Assembly (NCBI GenBank): GCA_021399445.1
Contig: JAJTUQ010000001.1
Coordinates: 4,030,001-4,094,000, forward strand
Length of the DNA stretch: 64,000 bases
Source of the DNA: Xylogone sp. PMI_703
Lineage: Eukaryota; Ascomycota; Leotiomycetes
Reading direction: 5' to 3'
This document shows positions 47,779 to 60,108 of this stretch, piece by piece. Numbering within the stretch: position 1 is the first letter of the stretch; every line of letters starts with the position of its first letter. The notes beneath the pieces were generated by a model. That model was not told where the DNA came from. It saw nothing but the letters and a program-made list of their open reading frames with translations, and ran no database searches. The position numbers and the translations under genes were made by a program.

Positions 47779-50700
47779 AGCGTGTTGCAGCTGTGATTGA
47801 TGATCGGTCACGGTACCAACGGCAGCAATGACAACGGTGGTCAGCAACAGCAAAGAACCAAAACCTGAGACGATGAAGTTGTTGAGCAGAGGTCTCGCCC
47901 GGAATTCTGAAAAGAGAGCAATCTGCAGCGGCGGGTGCTCTTTAAAGATTGCGTCGAGATGCTCAGTTATTACTTGCAACCGAATCGACGTGGGCTCGGT
48001 ACACGTAGGATCCTCCTCAGGAACCTCGACTACTGTACCTTTTAGTGATCTACCCCGGTCTTTCCTGGGGCCCTTCATGTACCCGTAGTGCGGTACGGTA
48101 CAGATGCCGATGGTTCGACAGGGCCGAATCCATCGCGCCCGCGACAACAAACCGCTATGGATCTGGTTCAGTGCAGACCATCGCTGGTCCAATTGGTGTT
48201 TGTAGCTGGCCTGATTGCCCCCGTACAAGAGATTTTGCTGCACGCGCGCCCCCGTGTAATCGCTCATGCATTGCCTCTGCATGCTCATGGACCCCGATCA
48301 TCGTGGGCATTCATGGAGGTTGCCGCTGGATGACCGCTTGGGGAACGGGCACCGCAGCATCAACGCCCAGGGGGACAACAGCACCTCTGGACGTGCACCC
48401 CAGGAGCGCAGCAGATGATGAGGCGTTGGATGTGATGAGCACAGTCCCACGGTGGATTCTGGCGAGTCTTGTCACATTAAGATCGACGTTCTATTGGCTC
48501 TAATTGGGCATAGGGTCTGGACAAGGACCGCGTATCTGGGACCAATAGCAGGCGTGCTCAGCCAGTCATTTCCAGGGGGTCCCTAGGGGAGTGCGCCCCC
48601 AGCCGCCTCAATCGCGCGCTATGCCCCTTCGGCTAGTCCAGGACCCATCTGTCAGTTCGTGTTGGCGCGCTGCTGGGCCAGGCCATGATCAGAGCCACGA
48701 GGAGTCGGGATGCTCGAAATCTACCTGGCAGCCAAATATCAGCTGCACCGAAAATCCAAGCCCGCAGTGCTCCACGATAACTATGAGGGGATACTACGGA
48801 ACGCCCTTCCAGAAGCCACTCAAGCCCGCACTAGCCGGCAAACGAAATGGCAGCCCTCAATTCGATTCTCTCGCTGATAGGATACGCGCGAGTGTTCGGC
48901 AGCGTTCGGATTGGGTGCTGCGTCTGCGCGAGATGATGCTCAGAGGCTCAGATGCCTCAAGGGGCTCGGGGGGATAGTTGACGGGCGGCTTGAGCGTTGC
49001 TAGAAACTGAGAGAGCCAGAAGAAAAAGGAAAGAAGCTCCTGTGCTCGGGTAACCAGTTAGCAACACTGTACGAGTACTTTTTCTCTTTACGGCTTGGCT
49101 GTTCCACCGCATCTGAGACAGTGGAGGACAGGAACAGCAAGATGTTCGAGGCCTTCGATGCAGCCAACAGAGAATGGCAAACTCGTGGCCAAACGGCCCC
49201 GGCGCTCTCTCAGACACGGCTGCAGCTCCTGCGGCCAGCAAACCTGCCCCAAGCTACAGCACAGGAGAAGCACGGCTGTTCAAAGTTACAGCACAGCACC
49301 ATAGAGTACAAAGCGTACATATTATGGTACCTGAGAAATCCTGCAGAGAAAGGAAAACACGGGGTGCTGCTGTACCAGTATGCTGAGAGCGGTGCTTCGG
49401 TGCTCGAGTGCTTGCTTGGACCAGCAAAAAGGGGCCCGTGAGCGATGCTTCATCCTGTCCACGCCTTTTTGGATATCCAATCACGAGAGACATCCGAACT
49501 ATTTACGGACGTATCAATGATAACAATAACTCAATTCTCCCCGATAATAATAATAAATCACCAGGTGTGCCGACCCAAAAAAAGATGATACTACTATGGT
49601 TATCCCGTGTGTATGTGCGCATGTTGTGCCAAACGCACAGTCTTAGCACTGCTCTTTTATGATAATAAAGATTATACAATCCGGGGGTTACTCCGTAAGA
49701 AGGGAGACATCAGGAAAGCTTTTTCAGCTGACTGACTCAACCACAGCCTGTTCTGGGGCTATTGGTGCGCAGATCTCCCGTCAGGGTCAGGGAGCAGAAG
49801 CAGGATTATCGGGCGTGCCACAATCACAATCACAGTCATTAATTTAAAATCCAATTCGTGGCACGACATTAACGTTATTGACCCTAATTAATAAAAAAGA
49901 GTTTACCGGGTAAAAAAGCAATACATGGGCCAAGAACGGGTGAGCGGGACGGTAGGGCACGAGAAGCAAAATAAAGGAGGGTGGGCGAGGGGCGAATGCC
50001 AGCGATAATAACAGGGAAAGTAACTCCGTACAAGTACTGTACGGTAATATTGATGCGGTGTTCCCTTCGCTCAGATATGACGTATGATATTCATATATTA
50101 TTTATCAGATACGGTGCATGGCCTAAATCAACCCCCTCTTCTGTTTTTGCTCGGCATGCATAATTAAGCTGGCACAAGAGCAGTGTGGGATAGGTCAGGA
50201 TAAACCTACTCGACATCTATCCATCCCATATTGCGGTTTTGTTATAGTTACCCGCGCAGGTTTTCTCGAGCCTTCAACACGCCATGACGGGGCTCCTTCG
50301 GAATGCCCTCCCGAGTCGTCTCATCTCGCCTCCCAATCATGCACTGCACGTATACCACTCAGCCGGGTAGGCGGGGGGGTGTTGGATGAATTGAAGGATT
50401 CTGCTCTGGGCTCTCTCCTGTGTACTGTGCAGATCGCTTGCGTTTGCAAACTGCTTTTCTTTCTCCTGCAAGACGGATGCATTCTCGTTTGAAGGATTTC
50501 AGCAGTAAATGAGGGGATTTCCTTGAGCAGAGCTTTTGGGCCAGGTGCATGTTGGTTGTACTTCCATACGTATGTACCAACGGGGTGATTGGCGAGGGCG
50601 TCCTATCCCGCATGGCGTTGATGGCCACAGTGCAGTGCGAGTACTGTATGTCTGAGACAGACATGAGCTGGCCACTGTTGGAAATACAGTTGCAGTTACA

Positions 50701-53023
50701 GTTGCACCATGCGTGGAAGGTGATGTAAATCTATCCTTACATGTTTCTTTTCCGACTCTGTGTCAAAAGCGCAAAGCCGTTCTTCGAAACCCTCTCGCTT
50801 CCTTGCATCGTAGAGGAGGGGGATCTTTTCTTTCTTTTACCCCCCTGAGATGGTAGGGAGAAGCTCCCAACGGCTAAGTACATGATCTTCTTTTTCTATT
50901 TCGGAGTAATTTTTTCTATTGCCCCTCACACCATTAGATTCTTAGTAGAATCCACATCACGGAAGCATAACATCATAATCTCCGAATTATTTTTCCTGTC
51001 CTATCAAGTTAGTATCTACTACTGTTTTGCAAGTTTATTCCACTTCGCTCTTCTGCCATTCTCTATGCCGTGTATGATAACAGCCTATCAATACATCTTC
51101 CCCTCTTATCATAGTTTCAATATTCTGTTTTATCCAGCCACGGTAGAGAAAGCATACATCCCGTAGCGTTAATAATCTCAATTGAAAATATGAGAGGGTA
51201 GATATCAAACTACTGTCGGGTAACAAACCGATTTTACCCTCCCCCCCGGTTGCAAGCTTTGAGCATTTGCCCGAAACAGCCCCCAACGTCATTTGAGGCT
51301 TATCACTCCCCTCTCAAATTATACACCTGTTCTAATCGAACAACTCAGCATAACCGAGTTGGAGATACCCCTCATCTGGTTTCATGTTTGTTTGCTTACC
51401 TATGCGGAAGTTGCTTCCCTATCGGCTGCGTCATTTAGAGCAGAGAGGTTGGCTGAATCTTGTTCTGTACGCGGAATCATACTGTTTATGTTCATCGCTG
51501 TTTGAGACACGATGTTTGTATGTCTTCCAAAGGGGTTCCAGAAAAAAGAGGGCTATGTACGGTAGTTAGTATGCACGCCCAAGAACCAGTCTGGATCTCT
51601 AGACTTCCAGAAGTCAACTAAGAGTAGCCACACTTGCAGGAGTCCGGGTCCCTCTTCAATGCGGTATAAGCTATGCACAAGGCATGTCAGCATGATTCCT
51701 TTTTTGCCCGTCTGGATGTATGCATCTTAGTATATCCTCTTTGTTCTCTAACTTGCCTGCACATATTTCGCGAAGCTGACGACGATTTTAGAGCTCCTCA
51801 TACCCCCATCTATCCGTTTAGCTTACCCTGTGCATTAGACGCTATATTAAATCTTTGATCCTCCTCCCGCCCAGAAAAGAGGGTTATCAAGGAAGAAGGC
51901 TTAATCTGTCAAAGTACCCCGTCTCGTCTCGTCCCATTTCCCGCTAGGAACCCTCGCCTCGAAATTGTCTTGTAGAAAATGACGCTGCATGCTGCATGTC
52001 ACTTACCTGTAAGTAAACTGTGCCGTCTAAGCAAGGCCTAGGAGTCATTTCCGCCACAAAGCCTTCTGAGTCCTTCAGGGCTTCAATTGCAGCCACCTTA
52101 TCTTTCCGTGCCGCCAAACGTATCAGGTAACAACATACCGTCACATTCTTTCTCGTATAAAAACTAACGATCTGCTTATTTGGAAGTCCTCCGGACGTCG
52201 CCGGACGGCTGATTCCATTTTCAATGCCCTGTTCCCCCTCCCCTGCTGTCAGACGCGGCAGGTACCAAAGTACCGAAATGTGCCATTCTGCCTGGATGCC
52301 TGAAAGCCCTCTTAAAACTCACCATACTCGGATGACGACTCCCATTTTCCCCTTTAATTTAGGGTGCGAAAATGAAAAGATATATTAAGTTTGGGGTTAT
52401 CTAGTCTCTCAGAAAACTTGTATTGTTGAGGGGAGGTGGGTTTGGAAATATTCTTAATAGCTTCTTCCGATTACAAAAAATCAAACTTCCACTTACCTAG
52501 TTGCTCACCCTTGTTCCCACCCTGGCCAAGGATGTCATCTTGTTTGGGATTATGCTATTTATACCTTCATTTCCTAAGATCAACAAACGGCAGTTGCAGA
52601 GCCATAAAAAAAATTTGTTATAAAGTATGTATTGTCCTCTGCAAGTATAGAAGAGATGGAAGGGAAAGATATCTCATTGTCACATTGCCATTCAGGTAAA
52701 TGAAACTCCCTTGTCTGTTGCTGTTCTATGAAAAGACACCCCGGACCATTCCGGATGCAGAAATCCTCCCAATTCCGTATCAAATGATGTTAAAAGAGGG
52801 AAAACATGTATACGTGCATGCATTAAGTGACTGGCGATATTGGCCAGTGCAAAGATGAACAAAAGAAAGCAAAGCAAAAAATTCAACGAGCACGAATATT
52901 GGAAAACAAGTATCATTGGTCTAAGCTCATGCATCTCTGTGGGTGCGGACAATGGACCAGAAGTATCGTTAGGGTCGTTAAATCTTTCCTGAAACGCGAA
53001 GCAGATTCCTTATTGAAATGGTA
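47779..53023. other. 5.2-kb stretch without a convincing gene
   Basis: The part next to 47778 is the leader/promoter of the unknown Ser-rich gene. 48500-49000 is GC-richer, and 50700-53000 is AT-rich. Open frames (for example 49121-49441 and 50882-51166) have no recognisable domain. A short inverted repeat, CCGTAC-7 nt-GTACGG, lies at 50026-50044. No RNA gene or transposon is identifiable. Confidence 0.5.
50026..50044. repeat. Short inverted repeat
   Basis: 6-nt arms CCGTAC and GTACGG around a 7-nt centre containing AGTACT. It could be a dimeric transcription-factor site (zinc-cluster proteins often bind CGG/CCG ends) or chance. Confidence 0.3.
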
Positions 53024-54732
53024 TCATGATGCATGCTTCGTTGGTGGCAGGGGGTCATAATATTCATAGACTTTATTGTCTTTTCCTCTTCCAGTCACAG
53101 CAGGGGCGATGAAAGTGGAGATGCCGGTCTCTCGGTCATAGGTTTCGTATGATGCTGCAAGCCGCTTTCCTCCGCCTCCAGGGAGGTCGACAACGAATTG
53201 TGGGGTCATAAATCCTGCAATGCTTCCACGAATCTCACATTCAAGATCGAGGATAGTTTGGAGTGGTGTTCGAAGGTCTTCAACTCCTTTAACCATATCT
53301 GTTTGGTAGACATAGTACTAAATATCGTATAGGTTAGAATAGGAAGACATTCATATAACGAGGCGAGAAACTAGATAATCCTTACAGGCTGGATGTTGTT
53401 GTCAGCAAGTTGCCGAATCAACGTCTTCATTGTGTCAACGTCGTCGTTTACCCCCTTCAATAGGACAGATTGGTTGCGAACAGTCACCCCATTCTCAAAC
53501 AACTTTTGTGCAGCCTTCCGTGAGACCCAAGTGATCTCATTTGGATGGTTGAAATGGGTATGGAGAGCAACTGATTTGCCCATACGCCTTCCCAGATTTG
53601 ACAACCGGATTAATTCATCCGCCCAGGTATCCGTAGGATCGAGGATTCGGCTTGGCGAAACTGCGAGGCCTTTGCTAGCAAATCGGAGGCGTTTCACATG
53701 GTCGATATCAAGCAGTCTCTCGCCGATCAACCGAACCTGCTCAGGTGAAAGGTAGTACGAGTCACCTCCTGATATGACAACATCTGTAACAGCCTCGGTA
53801 TTGGCTATATACTCCAGCATCGCCTCCCAGCGGCGAAGAATAGGCTTGAATGATCTCTTTGTAACTGAGTCTGTGTTGCCGCCTACGGAATAGGACCGGG
53901 TACAAAAGCGACAGTACAGAGGACAGACAGAAGTGGCTAGTTCACCCAATCAGCGATCTAAGGAAGACATGTGGCCCTCGTCTATCCAAAGCTTGACTTA
54001 CCAAGGAATAAGACCTTGTCCGGATATCTATGGACCAAGCCGGGAACTGGCGAGTCCTTTGTTTCATGAAGAGAGTCCATGGAAAGCATAGGATGATCAG
54101 GCAAGAAGGATGATTTCATTGGGATGAACTGGCGACGAATAGGATCCTGCAAAGGTCTACTCCAGTCAATAACACTTAGGATGTGAGGTGTCAAGCGGAT
54201 TGACATTGGCGCTTCTTTGATACCTTCCAGGACATCCTGAATGAATGCATCTCGGGTTCGGATCTCTTCATATCCTGAGGCGGCTGGAATAAGATCTGGT
54301 AAAACATCCTTCAGGAAAGCATATAGTTTCGCCTCTCCTTGGACAGTCTTAGCAACCTAACCGTGGCTAATTAGTATTTCGTTAGTTTATGTCAGATGCG
54401 ATACTTGCCTGCCAGCTGTAAGACAAGAACTCTTGCTCTGACACATTCCCCCACTGTTTGATCTTCTGCCAATATGGCTCGTTCTCAACTGCCTTGAAAC
54501 TGACAGGCAAAGCGGGTGGAATTTGTTGTAGAATAGGTCTTGAAAAAAGGAGACCTGGGTCAATTTCAATCCTTGATGGGGTAGCCAAAGGCGGTGGCTT
54601 CGAGCCATTAGGCGTTGACGAGAAATTTCTCAACTGGACCAATGGCGGAGTCAAGCATCGACGAGCTGGGAAGCGACGAGCGGTGAGGGCAGTCAGTGAT
54701 CCAATAGAGGATCGTCCGATAAAGGACGACAT
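53024..54732 (-). CDS. Lysine 2,3-aminomutase (radical SAM, PLP)
   Basis: Four exons, 54409-54732, 54002-54356, 53386-53936 and 53024-53317, give 507 aa. The enzyme family converts L-alpha-lysine to L-beta-lysine with a 4Fe-4S cluster, S-adenosylmethionine and PLP. The N-terminus (RRFPARRCLTPPLVQLRNFS) looks like a mitochondrial presequence. The radical-SAM motif is C231-x3-C235-x2-C238 in CPLYCRFC. SGGDSYYLSPEQ is the SAM-binding GGD motif. HTHFNHPNEIT is conserved. The PLP lysine is K461 in PGGGGK, preceded by D454, with D417 in YQTDMVKG; the spacings (37 and 7) equal those between D293, D330 and K337 in the clostridial enzyme, the substrate- and PLP-binding residues. The first intron (54357-54408) is a GC-AG intron with consensus donor CAG|GCAAGT. 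Such genes are scattered in fungi; bacterial ancestry is my inference. Confidence 0.9.
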
Positions 54733-57700
54733 GGTCAACTTTATTTCAGAGATCTTCAGAGCCCCTTAACCGTGCACCTTGCCCTTTGCCCTATTGGGAA
54801 GACTGCCGATGGTGAAGCTGAAAAGCCGTAGGTTGTTGCTGTCTGAGGGCACCTTGGCTCCCCGTTAGCCCCGCGGATGGAGTAGTATTGGTTCTCTATT
54901 GGTATTTATAATAGGAATAGGGCAAGTAATCCAGGGCATCAACTTAATATAAGTAAGTTCTTACCAGGCCAGGAGAGTTATGAAATTGTATTAATGTGTC
55001 AAACAGGACAAGTCGTTGATGGTGAATATATAGCGACTTTTCCTAGTGGACGATGTGCCATGGAGATTCACTTGGGTAAGACAAGATTACTCTCGCTCCT
55101 TCTCTTATAGTATAGTGCAACGGCTCAAAAGGGGGGCAAGCACCGTTTCGCTGCGGGTGAGCAACACCACACCAGGTTGTTGCACCAGACTACCGGGAGC
55201 GCGGGGACCAGCCAGCCAGGAGGCGCAGCAGAATCAGATTTAATAGGTGAGGTCGCAGAGCACTAAGTATTCTTCTGCGGAATTCCCTGGAGGACTATTC
55301 TTAAACTCGGAAAAGCAATATAAGATTATACCCAAGCTCTTTCACAAGGCTGCGGTTCTGCGTGAGCAGCCTCGTCGTACTAGACGAGCGTGATTGAGGA
55401 CGGTGTCAGGAGGGGAAGGCCACGTTGGGATACATCTATTGTTGACGAGTCGAAGTCTGAATGTCAGAAACTAGATGGATTCTAGAGTGTGCTTCTTGTC
55501 TTCGAATATTCTAATCTTCTTTGTTCTGACTATTTACCCCATCTATAATAAGGCGGCCACTTCGCTAACCTAGATCATGAGGACCTCGGCCGAAAAAAGA
55601 AAAGGCTCCATACAGCTAATCTCTGCAGATCCTGAAGCAATATTGCTCTTTTATTTATTTCCCGGGAATATATTGATAGTGGATGCTACTGGAGAGTCAA
55701 CTAACGCTGAGCATCAGCACAGCCAAGCTTACTGCAGTTGAAAAGGGCGCCAGGACGGGAGCGGCAGAAGCGCCGAAGCGGTTTCCATTGGTGTGGTTCT
55801 GGCTAAATCTCCATACTAATGTCCACTTTTCGAGGTTCTTCTACTGCCCATCACCAGTGAAACATTGCACCCACCGTCGTACTCTGGGTGACGTACTCAG
55901 CAACGCTGCCGCTACGGGCTTCCCTGCTCTTAATGGGCTCTGCTTAAGGCTGGACCGGATTACCTCGCGCAGATGCGTCTTACGAATCAATCTGTTCCTG
56001 AAAAGCGGAATCGCAGATCTCACACAAGGAAATTTGCGCCAAACTTAAGGTTCCCAGCCCTCCTATCCGGCTTCTTCCTGAGGTCAGGACCCTAATAATA
56101 TCTATAGCAATGTGACAGATCAACTTAAGGTAGACCCCCCAACACCACCGTCTATTCCGCAATACAGAATTAGAGGATCGTCATTTCTAAGCCTGAGGAT
56201 GTGGGAGCGGAGTCATTCATTGGGGCTGCTTATCCACATACGAGGCACCGCTAGTCCAGTCATATGCCCCGTCCCGCACCACCAGAGCGGAGGGCGTGTT
56301 TATCATCTTATCATCAACTTACCAAGTCCTTGGGTGCAGAGGGTTTCCCAATGCAGGTCATGTACTTTCCCAGGTGTGGATCCTGAAAGAAGCTCGTGGC
56401 TTTTCAGGGATAAATCTCATTCGCCGAGCGCCTGCGCGCAGTCGTATTGTTACGCAAATACTCACTGAATATCTTTCACCTTCACAATTGCAACCTCTCT
56501 TTCCAACCTCGATGGTCGATTGCGAAAAGAAACGGCCCGTTCCCCGAGAACGTAACTAACCGCTAGTGCCCAAATACGCGATGTTGTGGCACAATATGGA
56601 GAGCTCTTGGGAAGTGATATGTGAAGTGAGGGGTCTACAGAACGGTCACTGAAACCCAGCCTCACTACAAGAGACGAAGTCTTCGAGACCATTTTCTTAC
56701 GAAACCAACAAAGGATGCATTAGAGCTCAACTCTTCCTCGTATATCCTTGTTGCAATAGACCAATTTGCAGAACGTTACCATTTACGGGCAGTAGATCGG
56801 TCTCACCCGAATGAAAGAAAGTGCTTTGAGCCATGATTACACTATCCAATTATAATTTCCTTGATCATCTGCCTTGTCTTATAATAAGATACGCTACATA
56901 CTGTAAAGAGGGACGGTTTATATATAAAAGAAGCAAGAAGGTGCTTTAGACTATACTTGCCTAAGCCGGGCTTACGTTATACTGCACCTAAGCATCTCAT
57001 CACGCAGCGCAACAGGGCGGACTATTCTAGTTAACCGCATTAATTATGAGGCAATCCAAACTCCGGACCGTAACGTGACAAGCCCTCGAGGGACCAAGGG
57101 TGGGTTCAGACCGAAGAGACAAAACCGGACACCGAGCAGCCTAATCGTTAGTTCGATCTCTTCTTGTAACACAGCATATCACATCGACAGGAGTGGTTAA
57201 AGCATGGTCGAAATATACGAGCGGAACGGAGCCCTAGTCGACGTGCTTCATGCGGGTGAACAGAATGCCCAAGTGTGAACCGTGACCGGTTGCACAGGGC
57301 GCTCGTTCAGCTGCCCTCTGTCTGATTCCATGTGGTGTATTAGATGCACTGGCATATATTGGCTAGGCAAAGACCGAAATTGTGTGAATTGAGGACAGAT
57401 GCATAGTCCACGTGGTGAGATTATTGAGAGGGGTGCGTATGTGAGATTATGCAGCTGTTGAGATATGGAGGGAGCTGGTTATGTGGTGACATCCTCCTGG
57501 TCGACCTATATATCGCGTTGTAACGGTTTGATTCAGTCTACCGAGACAACCCCTCTTATGCCCCTCACACCTCTTATAAGCCCTGAAAGTCTAAGGCCGA
57601 GCTTTGAGAGGAAAGAAATATGGATGACAAATGCATCCTAGAAGAAATATCATACGCACCTTGCTATCTAGTATGTAATTTCTACGTGCAATCAGCTGGA

Positions 57701-57982
57701 TAACATTATTTTGAGCAGATTGTAAAATGATTGCTTTCGGACATCGGGAGTTTTCGTTTGAAGAGAACAGCTTTGCCTTAGGCCACTCGGGTGTTGACAT
57801 CACGTGCGGCCTATATGCGGTTAGGTCTTTGCTAACTCTCCATTATTTCCCTCGTCGAATCTCCATTCCCAACACAGAGTGAAAGGTCTCATTACCACCA
57901 ACCTCAACCACAATCTCCTCTCCATCAATTGCAGTTGCAGTTGATTTTTTATCTTCTCCTTAATATATAGACTTCGGTCAAG
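54733..57982. other. Gene-poor divergent region, 3.2 kb
   Basis: Lies between the starts of lysine aminomutase (minus) and ATP1 (plus). The right end is the ATP1 promoter and pyrimidine-rich leader (57840-57960). Open frames such as 55683-56048 and 56112-56468 show no domain. I scanned for tRNA A/B boxes and found no matching pair. Confidence 0.5.
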
Positions 57983-60108
57983 ATGTTTAGAAACGCTCTC
58001 CGACAGTCCAGCCGGACAGTGGGTGCAATCTCTGCCAGCGGCAGAATTGCTACGGTATGTGGCCTCAAAACTGCTCAACACCAAGCTGGATGCACTCGCA
58101 AATGTTCCTTAATCAATTAGACCATCCTTATTGAGTTCAATTGAGCCTCTGGAGCGATGGAAATTGATGGTTGGGAGCTATTTGGAGAGCTTCAAGAGCT
58201 ATGCCATGTTTTTCTCGGGTTTCGGCTAAGTTGACGTTTTTTACAGGGCCGGGCGGCAGCACCAGCAGTATTCAACGCTGCATCCAAGCAAGTCCGAACC
58301 TATGCCGCCGACGCAAAGGCATCCCCGACCGAAGTCTCTTCCATTCTTGAGCAAAGAATTAGAGGTGTTCAGGAAGAAGCCGGCCTCGCCGAGACCGGCC
58401 GTGTCCTCTCCGTTGGGTACGTAGCAATATATTTGCTCCGTGCACATAGACGCAACTTGATATTGAGACGTCATGTGGCCCATGCATGAGGACCCATGTG
58501 CTAATATATTGCCAACAGTGATGGTATCGCTCGTGTCCATGGTATGAACAATGTGCAGGCTGAGGAGCTTGTCGAGTAGGTTCTAATTTACATAATTTAA
58601 TTATGTTTAGATATAGACACTAATTAAATATTAGGTTCGCCTCTGGTGTCAAGGGCATGTGCATGAACTTAGAAGCTGGACAGGTCGGTGTTGTGCTTTT
58701 CGGTTCTGACCGTTTGGTCAAGGAGGGTGAGACTGTCAAGCGTACCGGTGAAATTGTGAGTTTTGTGGGTTTGGCCTCTGGGATTCGGCGCTCATTTATG
58801 TAATAGGTCGACGTTCCTGTTGGAGTGGAGATGCTTGGCCGTGTCGTTGATGCTCTTGGTAACCCAATTGATGGCAAGGGACCCATCAAGACCACCGAGA
58901 AGCGTCGTGCTCAGCTCAAGGCCCCAGGTATCTTACCTCGACGATCCGTCAACCAGCCTGTCCAGACTGGTCTTAAGTCCGTTGATGCCATGGTGCCAAT
59001 CGGACGTGGTCAACGTGAACTGATCATTGGTGATCGTCAAACTGGTAAGACTGCCGTCGCTCTTGACGCCATTCTTAACCAGAGACGATGGAATGATGGA
59101 AACGATGAGACCAAGAAGCTCTACTGTATCTACGTTGCCGTTGGTCAGAAGCGATCCACCGTTGCCCAGCTTGTCAAGACCCTGGAGGAGAACGACGCCA
59201 TGAAGTACTCCATTGTTGTTGCTGCCACTGCCTCCGAAGCTGCTCCTCTCCAATATATTGCTCCTTTCACCGGTACTTCCATGGGTGAGTGGTTCCGTGA
59301 CAACGGCAAGCACGCTCTCATCATCTACGACGACTTGTCCAAGCAAGCCGTTGCCTACCGTCAAATGTCCCTTCTTCTCCGTCGTCCACCAGGACGTGAG
59401 GCTTACCCCGGTGATGTCTTCTATCTCCACTCCCGACTTCTCGAGCGTGCCGCCAAGATGAACGACAAGCACGGTGGTGGTTCCTTGACTGCTCTCCCAA
59501 TCATTGAAACCCAAGGTGGTGATGTGTCTGCCTATATTCCAACCAACGTTATTTCCATTACCGATGGACAGATCTTCTTGGAAGCCGAACTTTTCTACAA
59601 GGGTGTCCGACCTGCCATTAACGTCGGTCTTTCCGTCTCTCGTGTCGGTTCCGCTGCTCAGCTTAAGGCTATGAAGCAAGTCGCCGGTTCCTTGAAGCTC
59701 TTCTTGGCCCAATACCGTGAAGTCGCTGCCTTCGCCCAGTTCGGTTCCGATTTGGATGCCGCCACTAAGCAGACCCTTAACCGTGGTGAACGGGTGAGTT
59801 GCTGGATTCAAAACTGTATTTGAGAACTTTACTAATGTTGTTTGTAGTTAACTGAGCTCCTTAAGCAGAAGCAATACTCCCCTATGGCTGTCAACGAGAT
59901 GGTTCCTCTCATCTTCGCTGGTGTCAACGGTTACCTTGACAGCGTGCCAGTTAACAAGATCCTTCAATGGGAGGCTGACTTCATCCAGCACTTGAAGACC
60001 AACGAGCAGGACCTTTTGGCTACCATTGACAAGGAGGGTGCTCTCAGCAAGGACCTCGAGAACAGACTGAAAGATGTCGTTTCATCCTTCACCAAGGCTT
60101 TCCTTTAA
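57983..60108 (+). CDS. ATP1: ATP synthase F1 subunit alpha, mitochondrial
   Basis: Six exons, 57983-58054, 58247-58416, 58519-58575, 58635-58755, 58807-59793 and 59848-60108, give 555 aa, the normal length. Alpha subunits alternate with catalytic beta subunits in the F1 head of complex V in the mitochondrial matrix. The N-terminal ~35 residues ([20 protein letters not shown] first) form a basic amphipathic presequence. The P-loop is GDRQTGKT at residues 215-222. [20 protein letters not shown] and [20 protein letters not shown] are near-invariant, and the alpha signature [14 protein letters not shown] is present. Five introns cluster near the 5' end; the first is 192 nt, the others 51-102. Codon use is strongly biased to C-ending codons, as expected for a highly expressed gene, which also creates a long antisense open frame. 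Confidence 0.97.

Noticed and set aside
57140..57170. GTTCGATCTC word resembling a tRNA B box
   Set aside because: No matching A box or cloverleaf in the preceding 60 nt.
58933..59811. 292-codon open frame antisense to ATP1
   Set aside because: It lies wholly opposite a highly expressed conserved exon; strong codon bias removes stops in the antisense frame. The peptide has no domain.
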